From the NCBI RefSeq assembly GCF_000178955.2, contig NC_016631.1, forward strand, positions 4,216,001-4,280,000: 64,000 bases of DNA, given 5' to 3'. This DNA comes from Granulicella mallensis MP5ACTX8 (GTDB taxonomy: Bacteria > Acidobacteriota > Terriglobia > Terriglobales > Acidobacteriaceae). Of this stretch, positions 1-8,665 are shown in pieces. Numbering within the stretch: position 1 is the first letter of the stretch; every line of letters starts with the position of its first letter. Under the pieces are notes generated by a model. The model saw only the letters and a program-made list of their open reading frames with translations. It was not told the DNA's origin and did no database searches. A program made the position numbers and the translations under genes.

Positions 1-1886
1 TCTTGCCGTTGAGCATCACAGCCAGCGACCTGTTCCAACCCTCACCCCATGTCTCGTCTGAAAGCTCGTTCCCATCCGTGCCATACCAGGCGACATCCCG
101 CACCACCGAGCCGCGAATCTGGCGGTCCTGAAAGAACCTGCGCCGGTGCAGGTTCGGATGCTCCTTGCGCAGAGCGATGAGCTTTGCCGTGAACTCCAGC
201 AGACGCTTTCTCGAATCATCCAACTTCCAGTCGTACCAGGTCAGTTCATTGTCTTGGCAGTAACAGTTGTTATTGCCGCGCTGCGAACGAGAGAACTCGT
301 CACCACCCGCAAGCATGGGCACACCCTGGCTAAGCATCAGCGTCGCCAGGAAGTTTCGTGTCTGCCGCTCGCGAAGATTGTTGATGTTCGCATCGTCGGT
401 CGGCCCTTCCGCGCCCATATTCCAGCTATCGTTATCGTTCGCGCCGTCCTGGTTGTTATCGCCGTTGGCCTCGTTGTGCTTCTCGTTGTAGCTGACCAGG
501 TCGCATAGCGTGAAGCCATCGTGCGCCGTGATGAAGTTGATCGAAGCCGCAGGCGTACGGCCATCTCCCTGGTACAGATCACTCGATCCTGTAAGGCGGT
601 ACGCAAACTCCGAGAGCTGTCCGCTATCGCCCTTCCAGAAGCGTCGCACCGTATCGCGATACTTGCCGTTCCACTCGCCCCACAACACTGGAAAGTTGCC
701 CACCTGGTAGCCGCCATCGCCAACGTCCCACGGCTCGGCGATCAGCTTCACATCGGCCAGCGTCGGATCCTGGTGGATCGTATCGAAGAACGCGCCGAGC
801 TTGTTCACATCGTGCAGCTCGCGCGCCAAAGTGGAGGCCAGATCGAAGCGGAAGCCGTCAACGTGCATCTCCGACACCCAGTAGCGCAGGCTGTCCATGA
901 TCAGCTTCAGCACCTGGGGGTTATAGGCGTTGAGCGTATTGCCCGTGCCGGTGTAGTCCATGTAATAGCGAGGATTGTCCTGCAGCGTGCGATAGTACGT
1001 CGTGTTGTCGACGCCCTTCATCGAAAGCATCGGGCCCTTCTCATTGCCCTCGCACGTGTGGTTGTACACCACGTCGAGAATGACCTCGATGCCTTCCTGG
1101 TGCAACCGCTTCACCATTTGCTTGAACTCGAGCACCTGCTCACCGTCGTCGCCGCTGGAGCTGTAGCGCGACATCGGCGCGAAATAGCCCAGCGTGTTGT
1201 AGCCCCAGTAATCGCGCAGGCCCTTATCGATCAGGTCGCCCTCATCGATGAAGTGATGCACCGGCAGCAACTCAACAGCGGTAATCCCCAGCTTCTTCAG
1301 GTACCCGATACTCGCATCGTGCGCGAGGCCGGCATACGTGCCGCGCAAATTCTCCGGCACCTCGGGATTGTTCTTCGAAAAACCCCGGACATGCATCTCG
1401 TAGATGATCGAATCGGCGATCGGCGTCTGCGGAGGACAATCGTTACCCCAGTCGAACGTACTATCGATCACGATGCTCTTGGGCACGCCGTCCGCACTGT
1501 CCTTGCCGCACTTCTTCGTATCGTCCCCAGACTCGATATCGTAAGGAAAGATGGGGGCTTTCCAGTCCACCTCGCCTGCGAGTGCCTTGGCATAGGGATC
1601 GACGAGCAGCTTGGAGGCATTGAAGCGCAGCCCCTTTTCCGGCTCCCAGGGGCCGTCGACGCGGAAACCATACCGCTGCCCAGGCTTGATGTGCCGGACC
1701 ATGCCATGCCAGACGAAGGCCGTCCGCTCCTTCAGGGCGATGCAGTCTACCTGCTTGCCGGACTCATCGAAGAAGCACACCTTCACAGCAGTAGCGTTCT
1801 CCGAGTACAGAGCAAAATTCGTTCCCTGCGGGCTGGATGTAGCGCCCAGCGGATAGGGCTTTCCCGGCAACAATGTGCGTTCCATT
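1..1886 (-). CDS. glgX: Glycogen debranching enzyme GlgX (3' end outside window)
   Basis: A GH13 isoamylase-type debranching enzyme that hydrolyses alpha-1,6 branches of glycogen or limit dextrin in the cytoplasm. The visible 628 codons start [16 protein letters not shown], followed by an N-terminal CBM48-like region ([13 protein letters not shown]). The GH13 motifs come in order: [10 protein letters not shown] (region I), DGFRFDLA with the catalytic Asp (region II), LIAEPWD with the acid/base Glu (region III) and ITAHDGF (region IV). [20 protein letters not shown] is typical of GlgX/TreX. The frame is open to base 1, so the C-terminal domain is missing only because the window ends. The start is the first ATG after an upstream gap. 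No other glycogen gene is visible, so any operon would lie to the left. The long opposite-strand frame over this gene is a shadow. Confidence 0.96.
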
Positions 1887-2268
1887 TGTCCTCAATCTGT
1901 GTTCGAACTTGAACGTGAAGTAGTAGAGCCTTGGCCCACCGTAATCGCTAACTCTGCACGCAACTCGCGCATAGCCGCAACTCGATAGATGCGCCGCACA
2001 AGCTGTAAGGGTGCTCCGGCTTCGACATCCAAAACAATCGCAACTGCTAAAGAGGTTGTTCGGATGCGGAAAAAGTTCTGCCTCGTTAAGGGCTCGGGTC
2101 TACCCGTGCCGTAAATGCTCGAACCGGAATGCGGCTTTAGCCGCTGAGGGAACGCGCCTCAGCGCCATTCTCAAACTTGGCTGGATCGCGCTCGCGGCAC
2201 CTACCCTGCCTGCTTCTGGTTCTCATCCTTGCGATCTTTCCCATTAAAAAGCAGGTAAGCTCAAACTT
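1887..2268. other. Intergenic region with a palindromic repeat
   Basis: 382 bases between divergent glgX and engB. No convincing coding frame. At 2132-2163 lies a GCGGCTTTAGCCGC palindrome overlapping a hairpin CGCTGAGG-gaacgcg-CCTCAGCG. The same CTTTAG-centred core recurs at 16491, so this is a member of a dispersed REP-like family. Promoters for both flanking genes must be here, but I cannot point to a clear -35/-10 pair. Confidence 0.5.
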
Positions 2269-2883
2269 ATGCGTTTCGTTCCGAAGTTCCTTCTCTCCGC
2301 GATGAGCCCCGACCACTTCCCGGACAGCGTCCGCACCGGCGACGCCCCCGAGGTCGCCTTCCTGGGCCGCTCCAACGTCGGCAAGTCCTCGCTCATCAAC
2401 AAACTGCTCGGCTCCAAGGAAGCGAAGGTCTCATCCACACCCGGCCGCACCCGCGCCATCAACTTCTTCGCGCTCCACGACGGAACACCCCAGAAATTTG
2501 CGGCCCGCCCCTCGCTCATCTTCGCCGATCTGCCCGGCTACGGCTACGCCAAGATCTCAAAGTCGATCTCCGCGGAGTGGCCCACCTTCATCGAGCCCTA
2601 CCTGAACGAGCGCGAACAGCTCTCCCTCTGCATCTGCCTGGTCGACTCCAACATCCCCCCGCAGGAGAGCGACACGATGCTGATCAACGCCCTGCAGCAG
2701 ATGCAGCGGCCCTACCTGGTCGTAGCCACCAAGTCCGACCGCCTCGGCGGCAACCAGCTAACGAAGTCCCTGACAGCCCTCAAGAAGGCCCACAGCGTCG
2801 ATCGCATCCTCCCGGTCTCTTCCAAGACCGAGGCCGGCGTAAAAACCCTGTGGCCAGAAATCACAAATCTGATCCAGGATTGA
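2269..2883 (+). CDS. engB: Ribosome biogenesis GTP-binding protein EngB/YsxC
   Basis: Essential-type TRAFAC GTPase of 204 residues that helps assemble the large ribosomal subunit. G1 is GRSNVGKS at residues 33-40, the G2 threonine lies in STPGRTR, G3 is DLPGYGYAK, G4 is TKSD near residue 158 and G5 is SSKT. Length and motif order match the family. The start is the first ATG after a weak purine-rich stretch (caggtaagctc). It stands alone, with a bidirectional terminator 108 bp downstream shared with the convergent inositol-phosphate synthase gene. Confidence 0.96.
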   Translation: MRFVPKFLLSAMSPDHFPDSVRTGDAPEVAFLGRSNVGKSSLINKLLGSKEAKVSSTPGRTRAINFFALHDGTPQKFAARPSLIFADLPGYGYAKISKSISAEWPTFIEPYLNEREQLSLCICLVDSNIPPQESDTMLINALQQMQRPYLVVATKSDRLGGNQLTKSLTALKKAHSVDRILPVSSKTEAGVKTLWPEITNLIQD

Positions 2884-2916
2884 GCAAGCCCTGCCTTTGC
2901 CTTTGCTTTTCTGGTT

Positions 2917-2945
2917 GTCATTCCGAGCGTAGCGAGCGAACCTGC
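2917..2945. repeat. Partial REP-like unit (GTCATTCCGAGCG...)
   Basis: GTCATTCCGAGCGTAGCGAG matches the outer end of the composite repeat arms at 8384 and 31441 (GTCATCCTGAGCGGAGCG). It appears here as a solitary fragment downstream of engB. Confidence 0.55.
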
Positions 2946-2990
2946 TTCCCGCCCGCAGCAGCACAAATGCCCAGCTTAGCCACAAAACAA

Positions 2991-3014
2991 AAGGCCCTGC
3001 ATCAGCAGGGCCTT
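2991..3014. terminator. Bidirectional terminator between engB and the Ino1 gene
   Basis: Perfect hairpin AAGGCCCTGC-atca-GCAGGGCCTT, flanked by A-rich sequence on the left and ending in TTT on the right. It sits between two convergent genes, so it can serve both. Confidence 0.8.
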
Positions 3015-3031
3015 TCATCTCCTAAAACCAA

Positions 3032-4372
3032 CTAGTCGCCGTAGTACTCCAGGCCGAGGTGCGTAATCAGATCCTCGCCCATAATGTGCCGCAGCGTGTT
3101 CTTCAGCTTCATCGACTGAATAAACAGATCGTGCTCGGGATAAACCCCAGGAGCTGTATCCGGGTCCTTGAAGTAGAAGCTCAACCACTCCTGAATCCCC
3201 AGCCCACGCAGCGTCGGCGTACGAGCGGCAAGATCCATAAACAGGCAAAGATCAAGCGCCAGCGGAGCCGCCAAAATCGAATCGCGGCAGAGGAAATCGA
3301 CCTTGATCTGCATCGGGTAACCGAGCCAGCCAAAGATATCGATGTTGTCCCAACCCTCTTTGTTATCACCACGCGGCGGGTAATAGTTAATGCGAACCTT
3401 GTGGAAGATATCGCCATAGAGTTCCGGGTTCTTCTCCGGCTGGAAGATGTGCTCGAGAACCCCGAGCTTCGAGACTTCCTTGGTCTTGAAGTTGTCCGGA
3501 TCGTCGAGAACCTCGCCGTCGCGGTTGCCCAGGATGTTCGTCGAGTACCAGCCGCTGACGCCAAGCTGGCGAGTCTTGAAGGCAGGCGCGAGGACGGTCT
3601 TGATGAACGTTTGACCGGTCTTGAAGTCCTTGCCGCAGATCGGCGCGTTCATCTTCTTCGACAGCTCCTGCAGCGCAGGAATATCGACCGTGAGATTCGG
3701 TGCACCGTTCGCAAAGGGAATGCCTTCCTTCAGGCAGGCCCACGCATAGAGCATCGAGGGAGCGATATCCGGATCGTCTTCGACGAGGCCCTTCTCGAAG
3801 GCTTCCAGCGTCATGTGGACGGGCTTCGGCTCGATGTAGATCTCTGTCGAACCGCACCAGATCATCACCTGGCGATCGGTCTTGGACTTGAACTCCGCAA
3901 TGTCATTGCGAATCTGGTTCGCGAGGTCGCACTTGTTCTTGCCGATCTTCTGTACCTTGGGATCAAGGCGCTTGACCCAGCGCTGATCGAACACAGCAGG
4001 CATCGGCTCGATGGACTCGAGGAAGGGCCGCATGCTCTCGAGCTGGTCGCGGTCGAGCACACCGGCGGTCTTCGCGGCGTCAAACAGGTTGCCGCCGAAG
4101 ATATCCCAACCCGTGAAGACGATGTCATTCAGATCTGCAAGCGGAGCCCAGTCCCGGATCAGCGGGGTGTTGTCATCGGTGCGCTTGCCCAGACGGATGG
4201 TACCCATCTGCGACATCGACCCGATGGGCTTGGCAAAGCCGCGGCGAACCGCTTCCACGCCGGCGATGAGAGTGGTTGCGACCGCTCCCATTCCGGGGAT
4301 CATAATTCCTAGTTTTCCTTTGGCAGGCGTAATGTCCGCTGCCTGTGGGCTGGCGGTGCCAGATGTTGACAT
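3032..4372 (-). CDS. ino1: Inositol-3-phosphate synthase
   Basis: Converts glucose 6-phosphate to myo-inositol 3-phosphate in an NAD-dependent isomerisation, the first step to inositol lipids and solutes. 446 residues. The N-terminal Rossmann segment reads GKLGIMIPGMGAVATTLIAG. The family-defining stretch is CGKDFKTGQTFIKTVLAP near residue 245, with the lysines of the active site, and is followed by SGWYSTNILGNRDG. KVDFLCRDSILAAPLALDL is the conserved C-terminal part. The start ATG gives a short N-terminal tail before the nucleotide-binding fold. Transcribed alone. Confidence 0.95.
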   Translation of the reverse strand: MSTSGTASPQAADITPAKGKLGIMIPGMGAVATTLIAGVEAVRRGFAKPIGSMSQMGTIRLGKRTDDNTPLIRDWAPLADLNDIVFTGWDIFGGNLFDAAKTAGVLDRDQLESMRPFLESIEPMPAVFDQRWVKRLDPKVQKIGKNKCDLANQIRNDIAEFKSKTDRQVMIWCGSTEIYIEPKPVHMTLEAFEKGLVEDDPDIAPSMLYAWACLKEGIPFANGAPNLTVDIPALQELSKKMNAPICGKDFKTGQTFIKTVLAPAFKTRQLGVSGWYSTNILGNRDGEVLDDPDNFKTKEVSKLGVLEHIFQPEKNPELYGDIFHKVRINYYPPRGDNKEGWDNIDIFGWLGYPMQIKVDFLCRDSILAAPLALDLCLFMDLAARTPTLRGLGIQEWLSFYFKDPDTAPGVYPEHDLFIQSMKLKNTLRHIMGEDLITHLGLEYYGD

Positions 4373-4543
4373 GAAATGGTGTTACCTTCCGTCCGAGATG
4401 TCCGTCGTGGGAAATATTTCCTTATAGCGGCCCCGATAGTATCGCCCATGGCAGAAGCCTTAGGCAAACCTGCGTATCGCCGGTATCGTACCCGTTTCAA
4501 TTCTTTGCTTCCGCCCCATGCCGTGCCATGAGACGATGGCGGC

Positions 4544-5620
4544 ATGGAAGCCGTCTCCACCCCCGTCGCGCCCAACGCCAGAGCACGCCTGGGCTGGCTG
4601 GCCTTCGTGGTGCTCGCCTGCGCACACTTTTCCGTGCTGTACGTCTGGAGGAGTCCCCAATTCCTGAATCTGGTGCGCTACTCCCACGGAAACGAACAGC
4701 TTCCCTACCAGGGCCGCGTCCTGATGGCCTGGGTGCTGGACCTGACCGCCGGCAACAGCCATCTCGCTCCGCTGCTGCTCCGGCTCGCCTCCCACCTGCC
4801 ACAGGAGTTTCACAATCCCTACCTGATCGTTCTCCTGTTTACAGCCTTCTTCTCGATGCTGGCCGCCATCTTCGCAGCACGCGCCAGCCTTCTGCACCTC
4901 ACCCACGACCGCCAGTTTGCCTCCTGGGCCGCGCTCCTGACGCTCTATATGGCGTACTTCAACCTGGTCGATGTCTACGGCCTGAGCTACTCCCTGCCCT
5001 ACGACGTTCCTTCCCTCGCACTCTTCAGCCTCGCAGTATGGCTGGTCTTCACGCAGCGCTACTGGCTGCTGCTGCCGGTCTTCCTCGTCGGCACGCTCAA
5101 TCGCGAGACCTTCTGCTTCATCACGATCTTTCTCGTCCTCTATGCCTGGTTCGGCGCAGACGCCCCCGAATCCCGAGCGGCAGCCATGCGACGCGTCGCT
5201 CCGCACGTCGCGCTCCAGGCGATTGTGTGGGTCGCGCTTCGTCTCTGGCTGCATCATCACTTTCTTCAGAATGGCTTCGAAGCGGGGCAGCAAGGAGGAG
5301 GTTTCTTCGACCTCCATCTCCTGCATAACCTCAAGTCGCTGCTGAATCCCTTCCAATGGCCGCTGTTCCTCGGGCTCTTCGGGTTCACCTTGCCACTTCT
5401 GATTCACAGCTATCGTTGGATCAGCGACCGCGCGCTCGCACGCTCAGTCGCCATCCTGCTTCCGCTATGGGCATTGGCGATGCTGCTCGTCGGCGTGGTC
5501 GTCGAAATCCGCGTCTTCGACGAACTGACCGTGTTCCTCGTGCCATGCATCGGGCTGATCGTCTGGAACCGCTGGGTGCTTCCAGCCAGACGCTGGAGCA
5601 AATTCCCTGTAGGTGTATAG
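4544..5620 (+). CDS. Multi-pass membrane protein, unknown function
   Basis: 358 residues with roughly eight to ten hydrophobic segments, such as LGWLAFVVLACAHFSVLYV near the N-terminus and SVAILLPLWALAMLLVGVVV near the C-terminus. No enzymatic motif that I recognise; the general look (aromatic-rich loops, a conserved NRET motif after a membrane segment) recalls uncharacterised acidobacterial membrane proteins. The last residues (KFPVGV) are encoded by the left terminal inverted repeat of a MITE-like element at 5596-5705, so the natural C-terminus has probably been replaced by element sequence. Function not assigned. Confidence 0.8.
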   Translation: MEAVSTPVAPNARARLGWLAFVVLACAHFSVLYVWRSPQFLNLVRYSHGNEQLPYQGRVLMAWVLDLTAGNSHLAPLLLRLASHLPQEFHNPYLIVLLFTAFFSMLAAIFAARASLLHLTHDRQFASWAALLTLYMAYFNLVDVYGLSYSLPYDVPSLALFSLAVWLVFTQRYWLLLPVFLVGTLNRETFCFITIFLVLYAWFGADAPESRAAAMRRVAPHVALQAIVWVALRLWLHHHFLQNGFEAGQQGGGFFDLHLLHNLKSLLNPFQWPLFLGLFGFTLPLLIHSYRWISDRALARSVAILLPLWALAMLLVGVVVEIRVFDELTVFLVPCIGLIVWNRWVLPARRWSKFPVGV

Positions 5621-5705
5621 CGGAACCGCAACATTTATGGCCTTTTTTTCCAGAAAAACGGTACTGCACGCCCGATTCAACTTCCCAGTAACAGGAAATT
5701 TGCTC
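5596..5705. mobile_element. MITE-like element, copy 1
   Basis: Terminal inverted repeats GAGCAAATTCCCTGT (5596-5610) and ACAGGAAATTTGCTC (5691-5705) differ at one position. The interior starts with aggtgtatagcggaacc and contains a CAGAAAAACGG block. The second full copy at 31771-31879 shares ends and interior, and a left-end fragment lies at 38608. It encodes nothing, supplies the last codons and stop of the upstream membrane protein, and lies just before the YkgJ-type gene. Confidence 0.75.
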
Positions 5706-5724
5706 TAACGAATAGGAGCCTCCC

Positions 5725-6321
5725 ATCACCGAGCTTTTCCCCATCCTTGACACCGCCCTTGCGGACACCACCGTCCGCTCCGGGGAGTGGCTCGCCTGCA
5801 AACCCGGTTGCCACCAGTGCTGCATCGGCGTCTTCCCGATTTCACAGCTCGACGCCGAAACACTGCGCACAGGCTTGGCCGCCGCCGATCCTGCTGTCGC
5901 TCATCGCATAAGAGCTCGCGTCGAGGCAGCACGAAGCCGGCTCAGCCGCGACTTCCCCGGAGACCCCGCCACGGGCCTGCTCTTCACCGAGCCCCATCAC
6001 GAAGAGGCCTTCGACGACTTCGCAAACGAAGAACCCTGCCCCGTGCTCGACCCGGTCACCGGCACCTGTGACCTGTACGCCTTCCGCCCCGTGCAGTGCC
6101 GTACCTTCGGGCCGCCCGTGCGCAATGAAGACGACGGCCTCGGCGTCTGCGAACTATGTTTCGTCGACGCTCCTGCTAGCGAAGTCGCCCGCTGCGAGAT
6201 GGATCAAAGCTGGCGTCCCCTGGAAGAGAAGCTGATCTCCGAAGCCGAACAACGCACCGGCCTGCAAGGACCGACAATCATCGCCTTCGCACTAGCTCAA
6301 CTCGTGACTTGCAACTCGTAG
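5725..6321 (+). CDS. YkgJ-family cysteine cluster protein, apparent ATC start
   Basis: 198 residues. The cysteine cluster CKPGCHQCC near residues 29-37 and the later CPVLDP, CDLYAFRPVQCRTFG and CELC are the signature of the UPF0153/YkgJ family, predicted Zn- or Fe-chelating proteins. The first usable ATG/GTG/TTG in frame (TTG at 5875) would remove the defining cluster. The in-frame stop at 5713 overlaps AGGAG (5714-5718), six bases before ATC at 5725, which begins (M)TELFPILDTAL. So the gene most likely starts at ATC, or the base is an ATG misread. The stop codon falls in the first unit of a 7-bp tandem repeat. Confidence 0.8.
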   Translation: MTELFPILDTALADTTVRSGEWLACKPGCHQCCIGVFPISQLDAETLRTGLAAADPAVAHRIRARVEAARSRLSRDFPGDPATGLLFTEPHHEEAFDDFANEEPCPVLDPVTGTCDLYAFRPVQCRTFGPPVRNEDDGLGVCELCFVDAPASEVARCEMDQSWRPLEEKLISEAEQRTGLQGPTIIAFALAQLVTCNS

Positions 6322-6368
6322 CTCGTAGCTCGTAGCTCGTAGCTCGTAGCTCGTAGCTCGTAGCTCGT
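6315..6368. repeat. 7-bp tandem repeat (CTCGTAG)n
   Basis: Seven full CTCGTAG units and a partial eighth. The first unit contains the TAG stop of the YkgJ-type gene. Unit number is likely to vary by slippage, but because the stop is in the first unit the protein would not change. Confidence 0.9.
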
Positions 6369-6508
6369 TAATGACGGTAGTTCCCCCAGAGCAAAACGTT
6401 GCCTGATAACACCTGGCATTTCGGAAATCGTACAAGGATGGGACCCGGCGCCGAACTAAGCCCCGAAGGGGCTAGAACCGGACGAAAACAACTCACGACG
6501 AGAGAGAC

Positions 6509-7594
6509 CTACTCCTCCGTCACCCCATTGGCTGTCGCTGGCGACGCTACCGTACCCGGCGTCACCGTAGCAGCAGGCACAACCGTGCCTGCCTTCGTCA
6601 ACACCGTCCTTCCGGAAGGCACAACCGGCTTGGCAACCGCCACATTCTTCGCCTCCGCCTCGCGGAGATCCAGCGTAGGAGCATTCTTCGGCATCGCAAA
6701 ACGATCATGGCTGATATACGCCACAAAGATCGCGGCGGTCGTCGTCGGCGAAAGCACGATCAACGGCACACCATACTTCTTCAACAGGCTCTCCGACACC
6801 CCCTGAATGGCATGGCTTCGGGGAATCTCCCCCTTCACCTGCGGAATCACGAACACCTGCAACCCGGTCTCCGGATGCTTGACCGAATAGTGCGCCAATC
6901 CGCGTGCCACGGACTTCGGCGAGGTGATACCGAAATCCCCAATAAAATTGCGATGAATAGCGTGAGGATAGAAGCGATTGATCGTCACCCGCACAAAGTC
7001 CGCGCAGTTGATAAACGCTCCGTTATAGCGCTCGACGTTCTTGCGGTCATTGAACGCGGCAATCAATCCCGCATCCTGCTCGGGAGTCGTCTTCACACTA
7101 AAGCCGTAGATCGTACGGTCATACGACGAACCGACCAGTTGATACCAGTTGCCCGGAGGCGCTTTTCCATCCTCGAGATCAGGAGCAATCGCCTGAAGAT
7201 GAGCCCGGCGATAGGCGTCGCGTATCAGAATCTCACCCGCACGATCCATCGTCTCGGGAATCTGCTCCGGAGAGTCCACCGCGTACAGGTAAGAGACCAG
7301 CGGCATCGCAAGCCAGTCATAATGATCGATGCCATCATAGCGACTGAGGACCACGCCCAGCTCGCCCTCCCGACAAGCCCGCAGCTTCGTCGGCGACTCC
7401 GCACACACATGATCCAGATAAACGGCCGAGTGGCCTGCAGGATTAATTCTGGACAATCCGCCATAGGGCTGTTCCACCAGCACCGCCACGGAGGCCTGAG
7501 CCCGCATACAGAGTGCCAGGCAAAAGAGAGTTACCGTCAGGCCACAAAAGCCCGGAATACCGGATTGTCGTAGATGCCTTTCCTGGGCTCTCAT
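6509..7594 (-). CDS. Exported protein with a permuted papain-like (NlpC/P60 or YiiX-like) arrangement
   Basis: 361 residues from the ATG preceded by AGGAGG with a six-base spacer; a longer frame exists but lacks a ribosome site. Hydrophobic segment GLTVTLFCLALCM (residues 18-30) is a signal peptide or anchor. Then GHSAVYL with His55 and FINCADFVRV with Cys197, the His-before-Cys order of circularly permuted NlpC/P60 or LRAT-like enzymes. A second hydrophobic segment (PLIVLSPTTTAAIFVAYI) lies near residue 290, before a low-complexity Pro/Val/Thr-rich tail. Cell-envelope hydrolase or acyltransferase is an inference from these two motifs. Divergent from ubiX. Confidence 0.75.
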   Translation of the reverse strand: MRAQERHLRQSGIPGFCGLTVTLFCLALCMRAQASVAVLVEQPYGGLSRINPAGHSAVYLDHVCAESPTKLRACREGELGVVLSRYDGIDHYDWLAMPLVSYLYAVDSPEQIPETMDRAGEILIRDAYRRAHLQAIAPDLEDGKAPPGNWYQLVGSSYDRTIYGFSVKTTPEQDAGLIAAFNDRKNVERYNGAFINCADFVRVTINRFYPHAIHRNFIGDFGITSPKSVARGLAHYSVKHPETGLQVFVIPQVKGEIPRSHAIQGVSESLLKKYGVPLIVLSPTTTAAIFVAYISHDRFAMPKNAPTLDLREAEAKNVAVAKPVVPSGRTVLTKAGTVVPAATVTPGTVASPATANGVTEE

Positions 7595-7691
7595 CGAGGT
7601 CCTCCTGGGCGTAACAGCTCCGGACACCCCGTTTTTGCCGGATCGCACTACCACTTAGCTATTAAACGTCGCCTTTGCAAAAAATGTCGCG

Positions 7692-7714
7692 CGCAAAAGT
7701 ATTGAATATTTGCG
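7692..7714. promoter_or_regulatory. Imperfect palindrome in the ubiX divergent promoter region
   Basis: CGCAAA-AGTATTGAATA-TTTGCG has perfect six-base arms around an AT-rich centre, 15 bases before the ubiX start. Possible operator; no known regulator assigned. Confidence 0.3.
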
Positions 7715-7729
7715 AGATAATCGACTTTG

Positions 7730-8356
7730 ATGCCTTTCTCAAACGCAGCCGCCCGAAATCTGACGCTGGCCATCACAGGAGCGAGTGGTTCGCTCTTCGC
7801 GCGCGAAATGCTTCGTTTGTTAGATGCAGACGAGCGCGTGGCACACGTCCATCTGGTGGTCTCGCCGAGTGCACTGCGGGTATTGGCAGAGGAAGCCGGC
7901 ATCAACGGCCGTAACTCCATGGTAGAAAAGCTGCTTGGCCGAAGCTCCACAAAGATCGTGCAACTCGCCTATGAAGATATCGGCGCCCCCATCGCCAGCG
8001 GGTCTTATCCCTGCGACGGCATGATCGTGCTCCCCTGTTCCATGGGAACGCTCGCCGGCATCGCCCACGGCCTGGCGGGAAACCTGATCGAACGGGCCGC
8101 CGACGTTTGCCTCAAAGAGCGACGTCGGCTCATCCTGTGCGTGCGCGAAACGCCGCTGAACCTCATCCACATCCGCAACATGGCCGCAGCCACCGAGGCA
8201 GGAGCCACGATCTTTCCCGTAATTCCCACCTTCTACAACCATCCCCAGACGGTCGAGGACATCGCGCACAACTATGTCCACCGCGTGCTGCAGCATATGG
8301 GCCTGCCACAACCCAACGCGTTCCAATGGAACCCGGCGGCTGATTCAAACCTCTAG
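7730..8356 (+). CDS. ubiX: Flavin prenyltransferase UbiX
   Basis: Makes prenylated FMN from dimethylallyl phosphate and FMNH2, the cofactor of UbiD-family decarboxylases. 208 residues. LAITGASGSLFA near the N-terminus is the flavin-binding glycine loop. PCSMGTLAGIAHGLAGNLIE and the RETPLNLIHIRNM stretch are the classical UbiX core. Start ATG chosen over the TTG directly before it. No ubiD gene is in the window, so its client enzyme must be elsewhere. Confidence 0.94.
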   Translation: MPFSNAAARNLTLAITGASGSLFAREMLRLLDADERVAHVHLVVSPSALRVLAEEAGINGRNSMVEKLLGRSSTKIVQLAYEDIGAPIASGSYPCDGMIVLPCSMGTLAGIAHGLAGNLIERAADVCLKERRRLILCVRETPLNLIHIRNMAAATEAGATIFPVIPTFYNHPQTVEDIAHNYVHRVLQHMGLPQPNAFQWNPAADSNL

Positions 8357-8359
8357 GTG

Positions 8360-8626
8360 TTTTTGTTTTATCCCCATTGAATCGTCATCCTGAGCGGAGC
8401 GCCTCGCGCTTTTGCGAGGTGCGAAGTCGAAGGACCCCGAGGGACGTCATCTCGCCCATGCCGTCGGGACCTTTTCCACCACGAAAGCCCAGGCTCGAGC
8501 GCTTGAAGTAGAAAAGGTGCGAAGGACGTGGGCAGCACTGTAACCCTCGGGGTCCTTCGACTCCGCGTCCCCAAAAACCGGGACGCTTCGCTCAGGATGA
8601 CGGTTCTGTGGCGAGATAAAACAAAA
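8360..8626. repeat. Composite inverted repeat element, copy 1
   Basis: Arms start at GTCATCCTGAGC (8384) and end at GCTCAGGATGAC (8590-8601). Each arm carries a variable hairpin (CCTCGC-gctttt-GCGAGG left, GTCCC...GGGAC right) and then a shared GTCGAAGGACCCCGAGGG stretch. The outermost TTTTGTTTTATC also repeats inverted. The core contains AGGCTCGAGCG. The copy at 31411-31680 is homologous along its whole length but inverted. Confidence 0.75.
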
Positions 8627-8665
8627 TGCCATAGGTCCATCGCGATCGTGGTGCCGCTCAAAACC

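Noticed and set aside
521..1912. Long plus-strand frame of 463 codons over glgX
   Set aside because: It is antisense to the clear GH13 protein with intact catalytic motifs. High-GC codon use leaves the opposite strand open by chance.
2011..2247. 78-codon frame upstream of engB
   Set aside because: It runs through a palindromic repeat, has no ribosome site and no motif.
3059..4312. 417-codon frame antisense to the inositol-phosphate synthase
   Set aside because: No motif, and the opposite strand encodes a full-length family member.
6315..6368. Possible CRISPR array
   Set aside because: The unit is seven bases with no spacers, so it is a simple tandem repeat.
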